Positions 51,117 through 60,045 of a stretch of DNA of 63,549 nt are shown here, in pieces (the stretch's first letter is position 1; the number at the start of each line of letters is the position of its first letter). The position numbers and the translations under genes are program-made. The notes below the pieces were generated by a model. The model saw only the letters and a program-made list of their open reading frames with translations. It was not told the origin of the DNA and made no database searches. Origin of the DNA: Fibrobacter sp. (lineage in GTDB: Bacteria; Fibrobacterota; Fibrobacteria; Fibrobacterales; Fibrobacteraceae); assembly GCA_017649565.1 (NCBI GenBank), contig JAGCGO010000113.1, forward strand, positions 1 through 63,549. The letters are read 5' to 3'.

Positions 51117-53050
51117 ATAGTAGTGCAAAACTGAATTTAGGGCAACTTTTGCTCCGACAGGGAATCCTGGACGAAGATCAGCTCGCTCACGCGATGGCTG
51201 AACACAAGCGTACGGGACTGATGCTGAGCAAGATTCTCCTGCGCTTGGGCATGGTGTCCGAGGACACGCTTACGAGCATTCTCGGTGTCCAGATGCAGTC
51301 CACCACCAAGATGCGTATTGGTGAAATGCTGCTCAAGCAGGGCTACATCAACGAGGAACAGCTGAACAAGGCGCTCGAGATGCAGAAAACCTCGGGCAAG
51401 CGTCTGGGACGCACCCTAGTGGACCTGGGCTTCATGCCCGAAGAGCGCCTCATCGAAATTCTGTCGATGCAGTTCGAGGTCCCGTATGTGAGGCTCGAGA
51501 ACTTTATCATCGATCCCGATGCCTATACCTATCTTCCCGAAGATTTGTGCAAGACGTACAAGATTGTCCCGCTGTTCGTTCTGAAGGCGGAGGACGAGCG
51601 TCGCATGCCCCGTGTTTCCCTGACCATCGCGATGACCGACCCGACGAACATGCGTGTCATCAACATCGTGAAGTTCAAGGTGAAGATGGAAGTGGATATC
51701 GTCATGGCCTCCGAGAAGGATGTGCTCAAGGCGATTGACCGCGTGTTCACTGGCCATGGCCCTGCCGAAGAATCCCTGGCCGAACTCATCAACGAGTCCA
51801 GGGAAGAAGGCGAACTGGAAACCGTTGACCGCGAGGCGAACAGCAGCAACGAACCTGAACTGAGTGACGAAGAAGGCCGTGCGGTCGTGAAGATCGTGAC
51901 GACGCTGATTCACGAAGCCATTGCCCGTCACGCTTCCGATATTCACCTGGAGCCGCAGGAAACGTTCCTCAAGCTCCGCTACCGCATCGATGGCGACCTG
52001 CAGGTGATGTCTCCGATTCCCGCGCGCCTGATGCCGCAGATCCTTTCGCGTATTAAGCTCTTGTCCAAGATGGACATTGCCGAAAAGCGTAAGCCCTTGG
52101 ACGGCCGCTTTACCGTGCGTTACAAGGGTGCGGAAGTCGACCTTCGTGTGAGCTCTTTCCCGATTTCGCTCCGCAAACGCGGCGTTTGCGAAAAGATCGT
52201 TATGCGTATCTTGGACCCGAACTCGGGTCAGTTCCCGCTGAAGGACATGGGCTTCGACGCCCGCGTCCTCAAGCAGTTCCTTGACTGCATTAATGCGCCT
52301 AACGGAATTGTGCTTGTGACCGGTCCTACGGGTTCCGGTAAGTCTACCACGCTTTATGCCTCCATCCGCGAGATTCTCGATTCTACGATCAACATTTCTA
52401 CCATGGAAGACCCGGTCGAATTGAACATCGACGGCGTGAACCAGGGACAGATTAACAATGCGGCGGGCTTTACGTTTGCCGCGGGCATCCGTGCCTTGCT
52501 CCGTCAGGACCCGGACGTCATCATGATCGGTGAAATGCGTGACCAGGAAACTTCGTCCATGGCTATCGAAGCTGCATTGACGGGTCACTTGGTCTTCAGT
52601 ACGCTCCATACGAACGATGCCGCCGGCGCGTTCCCCCGTCTGTTGGAAATGGGTCTGGAACCGTTCCTTGTGTCTACCGCTATCAAGGGTGTGCTTGCCC
52701 AGCGCCTTGTGCGTCGCATATGCAAGTACTGCAAGGAACCGGTCGAGATTTCGGACTCCCTGCGCGAGGAATTGCACCTTTCTCCCGACATGCAGTTCTA
52801 CCACGGCCGTGGTTGCGAGAAGTGCGACGGTTCCGGTTACAAGGGCCGTTGCGGTATCTACGAGTTCCTCGTGCCGAACGAGACTGTGCGTAACCTCATC
52901 ATCAAGCGTTCTTCCGGCGACGTCATCAAGCGTGCAGCCATGAAGGAGTGCGGGATGATTACGCTCCGCATGGACGGTATCCAGAAGGCTCTGGACGGTG
53001 CGACTACGCTGGAACAGGCTGTTGGCGCATCTGCGGCTGACGATGCATAG
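51113..53050 (+). CDS. pilB: Type IV pilus / type II secretion assembly ATPase (PilB/GspE)
   Basis: The 645-residue protein has two tandem N-terminal MshEN-like domains (LGQLLLRQGILDEDQLAHAM and IGEMLLKQGYINEEQLNKAL). Such domains in related ATPases bind cyclic di-GMP. A GspE-N part and the motor domain follow: Walker A GPTGSGKSTT (about 404), Asp box, Walker B (DPDVIMIGEMRD) and a zinc-binding CKYCKE...CEKCDGSGYKGRCG segment. ATG 51113 is preferred over TTG 51101 because of the 4-bp coupling with thiL. The partners pilM and pilN lie 4-6 kb downstream. PilB and GspE cannot be told apart by sequence alone here. Confidence 0.9.
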   Translation: MNSSAKLNLGQLLLRQGILDEDQLAHAMAEHKRTGLMLSKILLRLGMVSEDTLTSILGVQMQSTTKMRIGEMLLKQGYINEEQLNKALEMQKTSGKRLGRTLVDLGFMPEERLIEILSMQFEVPYVRLENFIIDPDAYTYLPEDLCKTYKIVPLFVLKAEDERRMPRVSLTIAMTDPTNMRVINIVKFKVKMEVDIVMASEKDVLKAIDRVFTGHGPAEESLAELINESREEGELETVDREANSSNEPELSDEEGRAVVKIVTTLIHEAIARHASDIHLEPQETFLKLRYRIDGDLQVMSPIPARLMPQILSRIKLLSKMDIAEKRKPLDGRFTVRYKGAEVDLRVSSFPISLRKRGVCEKIVMRILDPNSGQFPLKDMGFDARVLKQFLDCINAPNGIVLVTGPTGSGKSTTLYASIREILDSTINISTMEDPVELNIDGVNQGQINNAAGFTFAAGIRALLRQDPDVIMIGEMRDQETSSMAIEAALTGHLVFSTLHTNDAAGAFPRLLEMGLEPFLVSTAIKGVLAQRLVRRICKYCKEPVEISDSLREELHLSPDMQFYHGRGCEKCDGSGYKGRCGIYEFLVPNETVRNLIIKRSSGDVIKRAAMKECGMITLRMDGIQKALDGATTLEQAVGASAADDA

Positions 53051-53117
53051 TGAGGCTTGAGGCTCCAGCCTCTAGCCCCTAGCCCTAGTCTCTAGATCCT
53101 AGCCCCTAACCCCTAAT
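53051..53117. repeat. CTAG-word intergenic repeat
   Basis: Units such as CCTCTAGCCCCTAGC, GTCTCTAGATCC and CCCCTAACCCC fill the gap between pilB and the helicase gene. Confidence 0.75.
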
Positions 53118-53156
53118 TTCTATATTGCCCTCCCGTATGTCCTATAGGAGCGTTTG

Positions 53157-55655
53157 ATGGCGAACATTGTTGATGGTGCTGTACTTGATCGTGAACTGAA
53201 CCCGGAGCAGGCTGCTGCCGCAAAGAAAATTGACGGCCCGATGCTGATCCTTGCCGGAGCCGGTTCGGGAAAGACTCGCGCGATTACATACAAGATTGCA
53301 CACCTCGTCTCTTTTCACCGCGTAGAAGCCGACCGCATTTTGGCGGTGACCTTCACCAACAAGGCCGCCCGCGAAATGAAGGAGCGTATCCACCGACTGC
53401 TGGACTGCAATGTGCCTTTCAACTGGATGGGAACGTTCCATTCCGTCTGCCTTAAGCTGCTCAAGCTTTGCCTGGGAAAGCCTTTTGTGATGCAAGCCCT
53501 GGGTGGCAACTGGTACGATAAGAATTTCTCCATATATGACGATGACGACCAGCGCAAGATCCTGAAGGAAATCCTGAAAGAGGAAATAGGCGATGCTTAC
53601 GACGTTTCGGACTTAAAGAAGGTCCATTCCGCCATTTCTCGCTTCAAGAATACCATTCTGTATGAACATGGTTCTGCGGTATTGCAGACTCCGGAAGTGG
53701 CGATGGCGCATGCCGAATTTGCCGATGCGGAAAATTATGCCCGTTACTATGCGGAATACCAGAAACGTCTCAGGGAATCGAACGCGATGGACTTCGACGA
53801 CCTGCTTTTCAATACGGTGCTGTTGCTGCAGAAGGTTCCCCAGCTTGCCGAACAGCTTGCCCGTCGTTTCTGCTATGTTGTCGTGGACGAATACCAGGAT
53901 ACGAACGATGTCCAGTACGAACTTCTGAAACTGCTGATAAACGAAAATAAGAATGTAACCGTGGTGGGCGATGACGACCAAAGCATTTATGGCTGGCGTG
54001 GTGCGAACATCAAGATTATCCGTAATTTCCACCGCGACTTTGCACCGGTGACGATAGTAAAGCTGGAACGCAACTACCGCTCGACAAGTAACATTGTCCA
54101 GGGTGCCGGTTCCGTGATTGCGCACAACATTCGTCCTGCCGAGATGGTGAAGAAGGTGTTTTCCAAGGAAGAGGCGGGCGACCCGATTCGCGTGCGCCAC
54201 TTTGTTGACGATCGCTCCGAGGCCAGCACGATTGCTGACCTGATTGCTGTTGCGGGGCCAGAATACTATTCGAAGACTGCTGTTTTCTACCGTACCAATG
54301 CGCAGTCCCGTGCCTTGGAAAAGGCGCTGAACGACCGCCGCATTCCGTCCGTGATTTTCGGGGGAACGCGCTTCTGGGACCGTAAGGAAATCAAGGACAT
54401 CCTCGCTTACTTGCGCCTGATGGCTAACGAAAAGGACGATGCCGCATACTTGAGAATTATCAACACGCCGCCGCGCTCGATAGGCAAGACAACTGTGGAA
54501 AACATTCTCGGCCTTGTCCGTATGGGAAGCGGGAGTTTCTGGGATGTGCTTGTTTCGGAAGCGTCCAGTACAAACCGTGCCGCTGGCAAGCTCAAGCCTT
54601 TCGTGGACTTGATCAATTCTTGGAAGGCGCTGGTTGCGGCGGGCGAGACCCCGTTGCCCTTGCTGGTGGAAAAGATTATCAAGGATCTGGATTACAAGGA
54701 ATTCTTGCGGAAGGAAGACGAACTGACCGCCGATGAGCGCATCGCCAACTTGGACGAAATGGTGAACGCTGTCCGTGAATTTGACGAGGATCATCCTGAC
54801 GCGACGCTGGATGCATTCTTGCAGGACATTTCGCTGTTGACCGATGCCGACAAGAAGGTCGACGATTCCAAGGGTCACGTCACGTTGATGACAATCCATA
54901 TGGCCAAGGGGCTGGAGTTCAATACGGTACATATTGCCGGTTGCGACGAGGAAATCTTCCCGCTGATTCGCGGTTCCCTGCTTTCGTCCGACGAGTCCAT
55001 GCGCGAGCAGATGGAAGAGGAACGCCGCCTGTTCTACGTGGGCTGTACCCGCGCCGAAAAGAAACTTTATCTGTACCATGCGGAACGGAGATTCTACCAG
55101 GGAACGGTGCGCCCGTTCGCTCCGTCAAGATTCCTTGGAGAACTCGACCCGTCCGTTGTCGAGTTCACGCCGTGTATCGGTGAAGGCAACCCGTCAATGG
55201 GCGGTTCATTTCCCTTTGCGTCGCGTTCTCCCTCCCCGCGCCCCAATATGCCTCCGGCCTATGCCCACCGCCCCACCGCTTCGTCGGGCAGCTATGGTCG
55301 CAGTTACGGTCAGTCCTCTAGTTTTGGCGGTTCCAGTTTCGGTCGTTCTTCCGGCAGTTACAACCGTCCGTCGCCTGTATCGGCGTCGATCAAGAAGAAC
55401 GACAAGCATATTGTCTACCGCAATCCCATCAAGGTCCAGAAGGCATCGACGTCGGGTCCGCAGATTGTCTACGACGAGTACAGCGAGAATCCGTTCCATG
55501 CAGGCGTCAAGGTGAGCCACTCCAAGTACGGAGTCGGGGTCATCATGAAGGCCTACGGTACGGGCGACAATGCGCGTGTTGACGTGCGTTTTGCTCGTGA
55601 CAATGTCGTGCGTACCATTATCTTGAAGTACGCCGCCCTGGATATAGTGGGGTAG
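53157..55655 (+). CDS. pcrA: UvrD/PcrA-type superfamily 1 DNA helicase
   Basis: The 832-residue protein is an ATP-driven 3'-5' helicase for nucleotide excision and mismatch repair or replication restart. Motifs in order: Q-motif LNPEQAAA, Walker A AGAGSGKT (Lys39), TFTNKAAREMKERI (Ia), VVDEYQDTN (II), GDDDQSIYGWRGA (III), LERNYRST (IV), HMAKGLEF (V) and EEERRLFYVGCTRA (VI). The tail has a Ser/Gly/Tyr-rich low-complexity region (about 690-760) and a C-terminal PcrA-like VKVSHSKYGVGVIMKAYGTGD Tudor-like domain that can contact RNA polymerase. ATG 53157 follows TAGGAG. No LexA box was seen upstream. Confidence 0.93.
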   Translation: MANIVDGAVLDRELNPEQAAAAKKIDGPMLILAGAGSGKTRAITYKIAHLVSFHRVEADRILAVTFTNKAAREMKERIHRLLDCNVPFNWMGTFHSVCLKLLKLCLGKPFVMQALGGNWYDKNFSIYDDDDQRKILKEILKEEIGDAYDVSDLKKVHSAISRFKNTILYEHGSAVLQTPEVAMAHAEFADAENYARYYAEYQKRLRESNAMDFDDLLFNTVLLLQKVPQLAEQLARRFCYVVVDEYQDTNDVQYELLKLLINENKNVTVVGDDDQSIYGWRGANIKIIRNFHRDFAPVTIVKLERNYRSTSNIVQGAGSVIAHNIRPAEMVKKVFSKEEAGDPIRVRHFVDDRSEASTIADLIAVAGPEYYSKTAVFYRTNAQSRALEKALNDRRIPSVIFGGTRFWDRKEIKDILAYLRLMANEKDDAAYLRIINTPPRSIGKTTVENILGLVRMGSGSFWDVLVSEASSTNRAAGKLKPFVDLINSWKALVAAGETPLPLLVEKIIKDLDYKEFLRKEDELTADERIANLDEMVNAVREFDEDHPDATLDAFLQDISLLTDADKKVDDSKGHVTLMTIHMAKGLEFNTVHIAGCDEEIFPLIRGSLLSSDESMREQMEEERRLFYVGCTRAEKKLYLYHAERRFYQGTVRPFAPSRFLGELDPSVVEFTPCIGEGNPSMGGSFPFASRSPSPRPNMPPAYAHRPTASSGSYGRSYGQSSSFGGSSFGRSSGSYNRPSPVSASIKKNDKHIVYRNPIKVQKASTSGPQIVYDEYSENPFHAGVKVSHSKYGVGVIMKAYGTGDNARVDVRFARDNVVRTIILKYAALDIVG

Positions 55656-55857
55656 GGGGAGTAGGAAGTAGACGGTAGAAAGTAGGAAGTACCCTGAGCT
55701 AGCCGAAGGGTACGGAAAAAGGAGTAGGATCTAGAGGCTAGGGGGAGTAGGAAGTAGACGGTAGGAAGTTAGAAGTACCCCGAGCCTTGAACCCTTCGGT
55801 TGGTGAGCCTGCCGAACCACTCTCGTCTTTCGTCTCTCGTCTCTCGTCTCTTTTTTT
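55656..55857. repeat. Mixed intergenic repeat block
   Basis: It combines all the repeat words of the window: GTAGGAAGTAGACGGTAG, GATCTAGAGGCTAGG, ACCCTGAGCTAGCCGAAGGGT, GAGCCTGCCGAACC, and CTCGTCTTTCGTCTCTCGTC. No gene is seen. gatC starts 31 bp after it. Confidence 0.8.
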
Positions 55858-55888
55858 ACTATCTTGTTTGTGTAATAAAAGAGGTTTT

Positions 55889-56176
55889 ATGCTTGAAAGT
55901 GAAGAAGTTCTGAAGCTCGCGAAACTGTCCCGCCTGAGCATTTCCGAAGAGGAAATTCCTGCGTTCAAGGGGCATCTCGACAAGATGTTGAACCACCTTG
56001 ATGCGCTCAAGGCGCTCGACCTTTCGCATGTGGAACCCATGACCGCTGTCGAGAACGGCGCTACGATCCTTCGCGAAGACGAACCGGTGCAGGGCTTTAC
56101 CCTGGACCAGGCCTTTGCGAACGCACCTGCCGTCGAGAACGACCACTTTGCCATTCCCAAGGTGATTGGCGGCTAG
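55889..56176 (+). CDS. gatC: Aspartyl/glutamyl-tRNA amidotransferase subunit C
   Basis: The 95-residue protein has the small GatC pattern: VLKLAKLSRLSISEEEIPAFKGHLDKMLNHLDALKALDLSHVEPM, then a REDEPVQGF string and an AVENDHFAIPKV ending. It stabilises GatA in the complex that converts Glu-tRNA-Gln or Asp-tRNA-Asn to the correct amide. gatA and gatB are not adjacent. ATG 55889 follows AGAGG; the frame further upstream translates repeats. kdsB starts 15 bp on. Confidence 0.93.
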   Translation: MLESEEVLKLAKLSRLSISEEEIPAFKGHLDKMLNHLDALKALDLSHVEPMTAVENGATILREDEPVQGFTLDQAFANAPAVENDHFAIPKVIGG

Positions 56177-56191
56177 TTCCGCTGGCCTGTA

Positions 56192-56893
56192 ATGCCTGTA
56201 CACTGCATCGTCCCCGCCCGGATGGGGTCTTCGCGTTTTCCCGGGAAGCCCCTGGTCAAGATCGGGGGCAAGGAAATGATTGTCCGCACGCTGGAGCGCG
56301 CGCTTTTGGCGGGCTGCTTCGAGCGCATTGTCTGCGCTACCGACTCGGAAAAGATTGCCGAGGTGGTGTCGAACGCCGGATTTGAGTTCCTGCTGACTGG
56401 CGCGTGCGCTACGGGCTCGGACCGTGTCGCCGAGGCGGCGCGTGCGTTGGACTTGGACCTTGTGGTGAACCTGCAGGGCGACGAACCGCTGGTGGAGCCT
56501 TCCGTGCTCTGCGATGTGGCCAACGAATTGGAGGCCCATCCCGAATGCTGGGTCACGGTGGCATGCCCGCTTAATCCGGCAGAGGCCGGACTTGCGACGG
56601 TGGTGAAGGTCAAGGTCCAGGACGGCTTCGCTATTGATTTTACCAGGAACGTGTCGCCGGAGGAGGCTCCGTCCTGGTTCCAGCATCAAGGGATCTACGC
56701 CTATTCCCGGGCGGCCCGCGATGAATTCTCCTCCCTGCCGCAGAGCCCCGTGGAACTGGAGCGCTCGCTGGAGCAGATGCGCATAATGGGGTTACGCCCG
56801 ATACGTATCGTCCAGAGCCCCTATCCCTCGGTTTCGGTAGATGTCCCTTCCGACGTTCAGTCGGTGGACGCTTTGCTTCATAAACGTCAATAG
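56192..56893 (+). CDS. kdsB: CMP-KDO synthetase (3-deoxy-manno-octulosonate cytidylyltransferase)
   Basis: The 233-residue enzyme activates Kdo with CTP for the inner core of lipopolysaccharide. Family strings: CIVPARMGSSRFPGKPLVKIGGKEMI, ATDSEKIAEV, TGSDRVAEA, VVNLQGDEPLVEP and FQHQGIYAYSR. Length is slightly short compared with the usual 245-255. With lptE, it supports an LPS-containing outer membrane. It follows gatC closely. Confidence 0.95.
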   Translation: MPVHCIVPARMGSSRFPGKPLVKIGGKEMIVRTLERALLAGCFERIVCATDSEKIAEVVSNAGFEFLLTGACATGSDRVAEAARALDLDLVVNLQGDEPLVEPSVLCDVANELEAHPECWVTVACPLNPAEAGLATVVKVKVQDGFAIDFTRNVSPEEAPSWFQHQGIYAYSRAARDEFSSLPQSPVELERSLEQMRIMGLRPIRIVQSPYPSVSVDVPSDVQSVDALLHKRQ

Positions 56894-56939
56894 GCGGACT
56901 GCCTACATATAAAGTAAAATTGTCCGCCGGGAGGGGATC

Positions 56940-57392
56940 ATGAATTCTCCCGAAAAGAAATTGCTCCACCTGGCATTTTGCCTGTTCGTGGTGGGCTTGG
57001 TCGTCCGGTTCTTGCCCTGGGGACTTCCGTCGATAGTCGAAACCGACATTGCCGAGGCGTCGGTGGGGGCTCTGGCAGTGGCGGACCAATCGTCCAAGTT
57101 GGAATATTCACAGGTGCGACTATCCGAGGGGGACGAACCTGCCTCGGAACGCTCCGGGCGAAAGTCGCGTTCTGAGCGAAAAACGCCCAAAGTTCAGCTT
57201 CCTGTGCATATAAACACGGCTTCTGCCGAGGAACTTTGCGCCCTGAAGGGGGTCGGACCCAAGCTTGCGGAGAAGATTATTGCCTTCCGGGAGGCCTCCG
57301 GACCCTTCCGGACCCCCGAGGACCTCCAAAAAGTGCCCGGAATAGGCAAGAAAAAATCGGAAGGCATTCTACAAGGGGTAATTTTTGATTAG
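56940..57392 (+). CDS. ComEA-like helix-hairpin-helix protein with membrane anchor
   Basis: The 150-residue protein has one N-terminal membrane segment (LLHLAFCLFVVGLVVRFL), a charged linker, and a C-terminal double HhH domain. That domain reads VHINTASAEELCALKGVGPKLAEKIIAFREASGPFRTPEDLQKVPGIGKKK, the ComEA DNA-binding signature. ComEA draws DNA into the periplasm during transformation. Being located just before pilM/pilN, it suggests a pilus-linked DNA uptake function; a general DNA-binding role is also possible. Confidence 0.85.
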   Translation: MNSPEKKLLHLAFCLFVVGLVVRFLPWGLPSIVETDIAEASVGALAVADQSSKLEYSQVRLSEGDEPASERSGRKSRSERKTPKVQLPVHINTASAEELCALKGVGPKLAEKIIAFREASGPFRTPEDLQKVPGIGKKKSEGILQGVIFD

Positions 57393-57429
57393 TTTTGTAC
57401 TATCAAATTTTTCATAAGTCGTTGATTAT

Positions 57430-58347
57430 ATGAGTGATACGAAGTTATACCTTGGAATTGAAGCCGGCGATGCTTCCTTGAAAGTCGCCCTTCTGGACGC
57501 TGCCGAAAAGCGCGTTTTGAAGACCGCCGTCCTGAACACGGAGACCTCTCCGCTCGATGACGTATTCTCTTTCGAGAGCGCATTGCAGGACTGGGTGGAC
57601 GAGAACCAGATTGAGAACATCCGGGCCATCTCGGTGACGATTCCGGCTTTCCGTTCCGTTGTCAGGCAGATTTACGTCCCTGCCGAGGCCGTACCCAACA
57701 TGGAGGACTACCTCAAGTGGTACCTCGGCCTTATTACCAATGCCGATCCGAGTGCCTATGTCGTTGACTATAAGGTACTTGCGGGTGGTAGTGCTACCTT
57801 GGGACAGTCCGTACTTCTTATCGCGGTCCGACGTGAATGGGTGGACGCCCTTCGTAAAGGATTCCGCAACAAGTCCCTGACTCCCAAGGCTCTCGAAGTC
57901 GACGTTCTTTCCGTAATGAACCTGATGGATGTCGCCGAACACGTCAAGCATGTGGAATGCGTGGTCAAGGCGGACTTCAGCGGCGTTACGCTTATATGGC
58001 TTTCTAAGGACAACTTGCAGGCGATGCGTGCTGTATCGACGCTTTCCCTTGTGGACAAGTCCCGTGAAGAAGCCTTTGACTTTTTGGCGACCAATATCGT
58101 CGAGCAGATTGCGCTTGCCCAGACGGAAAACGGTGCGCCGGATATCAAGCAAATTCACCTTTGCGGCGATGTCGCCGAGGATTCGCTTTTTGTTGAACTT
58201 TTGCGTAAGAAGGACCCGGAGCTGCAGATCGCCCTCATGGATTCCTTCTCCAATCTTCGTCTCCCGATAGACTCCGATGATTCCGCATCCGTGCTCTGCT
58301 GCGCCGGTGCCATCGGAACTGCACTGAACGTGATGGAGGGTGTATGA
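57430..58347 (+). CDS. pilM: PilM-like actin-fold pilus assembly protein
   Basis: The 305-residue protein begins YLGIEAGDASLKVALLDAAEKRVLKTAVL, an actin/FtsA-like phosphate-1 opening, and has a late IHLCGDVAEDS (phosphate-2 or adenosine-like) and CCAGAIGTALNV ending as in PilM. It would form the cytoplasmic ring partner of PilN in a type IV pilus or type II-like system. The GDA replaces the usual G-x-x-S/T-I-K-G pattern only partly, so divergence is notable. It overlaps the next gene by 4 bp. Confidence 0.72.
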   Translation: MSDTKLYLGIEAGDASLKVALLDAAEKRVLKTAVLNTETSPLDDVFSFESALQDWVDENQIENIRAISVTIPAFRSVVRQIYVPAEAVPNMEDYLKWYLGLITNADPSAYVVDYKVLAGGSATLGQSVLLIAVRREWVDALRKGFRNKSLTPKALEVDVLSVMNLMDVAEHVKHVECVVKADFSGVTLIWLSKDNLQAMRAVSTLSLVDKSREEAFDFLATNIVEQIALAQTENGAPDIKQIHLCGDVAEDSLFVELLRKKDPELQIALMDSFSNLRLPIDSDDSASVLCCAGAIGTALNVMEGV

Positions 58348-59357
58348 TTCGCTTAAACCTTATTGAAGTTGCCGAACGAGAGTTCGAAGTCGACAACGTC
58401 GCGTCAGTTAACCTGACCAACCTTTCCGATGTCCAGCGGAAGTCCAAGAAGAAGGCGCTCAACGTCTTCCTGGGCGTGATTTTCCTCTGCGTCGCATTCT
58501 GCTGCTTCCTCAGCATTTGTGGCGTTCCCAAGGCTCTGCAGGGAATCTTCCCGGCGCAGTTCCTGGATCTTATCGGTGCCGAGGACCCGAGCCGTTCAGC
58601 CCTGTCTTTGGGTGCTGGTCAAATGACCACGGCCGGTGGTGCGCTCGAGGCCCAGCAGATGGCCGCCATGGCCGAAGCCAAGCGCCGCGAGGCCATGACC
58701 GTCAAGGGCTTGGTCGGTGCCATCAACCACCAGGCCTTGTTCAACAACAAGCGCTTGGACTACACCTCTTACTTGCCGCTTGAACGTCTTTCGTTCCAGC
58801 GTACGGCGTTGAACCAGTTCCTCACGTTCATGTCCACTGCGACGCCGGACGATGTCGGCTTCTCGGATTGCGTGTTCGAGGCTCCCAACTACTTCTACGT
58901 GCGCGGCTCGGCTGTGAAGCCCACGTCGCAGCGTGCGTTCCTCGACCGCATCAAGACGGTTAGCGGAAACTTCAAGACTCCGCCTCTTCCGGAAAACGCT
59001 CCGGCAACGGATATCACCGCCTTCGGTGAATTCAACGTGACTGGCCCCAACCTGGCTGCAATTACTTCGTTCGTACCTGCTGCCGAGGCTGCTTCCGAAG
59101 CCAAGAGCCTCAAGGCCCTCGCGACTACGAACAAAGTTGTTCTCTCCGGAATGGACAAGCCGGCCATCGAAGATTTCGGTGTCTACAAGCGCTACACCTT
59201 CATTGTGACGACTCCTGCCGACTATGTCGACTTGCAGGCGTTCGTGGCGGCGTTGTCGGAATCTCCGATCCGCGTCGGCATTCAGAAGGCTGACCTCAAG
59301 TTTGTCAAGAAAGACCTGCTCTCGACGCTGCATATCGTGATGCTGGTCGGACAGTAA
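58344..59357 (+). CDS. pilN: PilN-like inner-membrane pilus assembly protein
   Basis: The 337-residue protein begins MIRLNLIEVAEREFE, typical of the PilN N-terminal tail that docks on PilM. One membrane segment follows near residues 45-65, then a large periplasmic part with an alpha/beta ferredoxin-like region (FLTFMSTATPDDVGFSDCVFEAPNYFYVRGSA). At 337 residues it is longer than usual PilN (about 190-210), so it may include the PilO role: no separate pilO follows, and rsmD begins 2 bp after the stop. Assignment depends on the start motif and coupling to pilM. Confidence 0.68.
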   Translation: MIRLNLIEVAEREFEVDNVASVNLTNLSDVQRKSKKKALNVFLGVIFLCVAFCCFLSICGVPKALQGIFPAQFLDLIGAEDPSRSALSLGAGQMTTAGGALEAQQMAAMAEAKRREAMTVKGLVGAINHQALFNNKRLDYTSYLPLERLSFQRTALNQFLTFMSTATPDDVGFSDCVFEAPNYFYVRGSAVKPTSQRAFLDRIKTVSGNFKTPPLPENAPATDITAFGEFNVTGPNLAAITSFVPAAEAASEAKSLKALATTNKVVLSGMDKPAIEDFGVYKRYTFIVTTPADYVDLQAFVAALSESPIRVGIQKADLKFVKKDLLSTLHIVMLVGQ

Positions 59358-59358
59358 T

Positions 59359-59886
59359 ATGCCAATTCGCATTACCGGCGGGATGCTCCGTGGAAGGAAC
59401 ATCCCTTCGCCCGATTCCATGAAGACTCGTCCTACGGCTTCCCGTACAAGGGAGGCCCTCTTCAACATATTGCAAAGCGTGGACGGCTTCAGGATGCTTG
59501 ACCTTTTTGCCGGAAGCGGCATCATGGGCTTGGAAGCTATAAGCCGCGGTGCTGCAAGTGTCACGGCTGTCGAGATGGCGCACTCCCAGGCCCGTATGGT
59601 CTACCAGGCATACAAGGCGTTGGGTCAGGAATCTAAGTTGCTGCTGCTCGAGGCGAACGCTCTGACTCTAGACCGCGACAAGTTCTGCAAGGACGGCGGT
59701 TTCGACCTTATCTATGCCGACCCTCCGTTCAAGAACATGGAATACCCGGACCTGCGTCCGTTTATTGACTGGCTGGAACCGGGCGGCGTTGCCGTGTTCG
59801 AGGCTCCCAGCAGGAGTATCCCCGCATGGGCGAGCGATGCCGAAGTGCGCCGCTATGGCGAATCCTCGCTGCTGGTGTATAGGTAG
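59359..59886 (+). CDS. rsmD: 16S rRNA (guanine966-N2)-methyltransferase RsmD
   Basis: The 175-residue SAM methyltransferase has the RsmD opening MPIRITGGMLRGRNIPSP, RPTASRTREALFNIL, motif I LDLFAGSGIMGLEAISRGA and motif IV YADPPF. It modifies G966 of 16S rRNA late in small-subunit assembly. It follows pilN with one base between, while coaD, a common rsmD neighbour, follows after a repeat-filled gap. Confidence 0.95.
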   Translation: MPIRITGGMLRGRNIPSPDSMKTRPTASRTREALFNILQSVDGFRMLDLFAGSGIMGLEAISRGAASVTAVEMAHSQARMVYQAYKALGQESKLLLLEANALTLDRDKFCKDGGFDLIYADPPFKNMEYPDLRPFIDWLEPGGVAVFEAPSRSIPAWASDAEVRRYGESSLLVYR

Positions 59887-60020
59887 TGAGGGGATAGGAT
59901 CTAGAGGCTAGGATCTAGAGGCTAGGGAGAAATATCACGGCTTCGCCGTCTTATATTGACGCACGAAGTGCGTGATTCTTTTCACTAGCCTCTATAGTCT
60001 CTAATCTCTAGTCTCTCACC
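59887..60020. repeat. CTAG-word repeat block with two small hairpins
   Basis: Repeated GGATCTAGAGGCTAG units on the left and CTAGCCTCTATAGTCTCTAATCTCTAG on the right are inverted relative to each other. Between them lie ACGGC-TTC-GCCGT and CGCAC-GAA-GTGCG hairpins. The outer inverted words could bring the ends together. Confidence 0.75.
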
Positions 60021-60045
60021 CCGAGCCTTTTACTACATTTGAAGT

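Noticed and set aside
53101..53157. LexA box upstream of the UvrD-type helicase gene
   Set aside because: No sequence resembling TGCNC-N4-GTGCA is present; the gap holds only CTAG-word repeats and a ribosome binding site.
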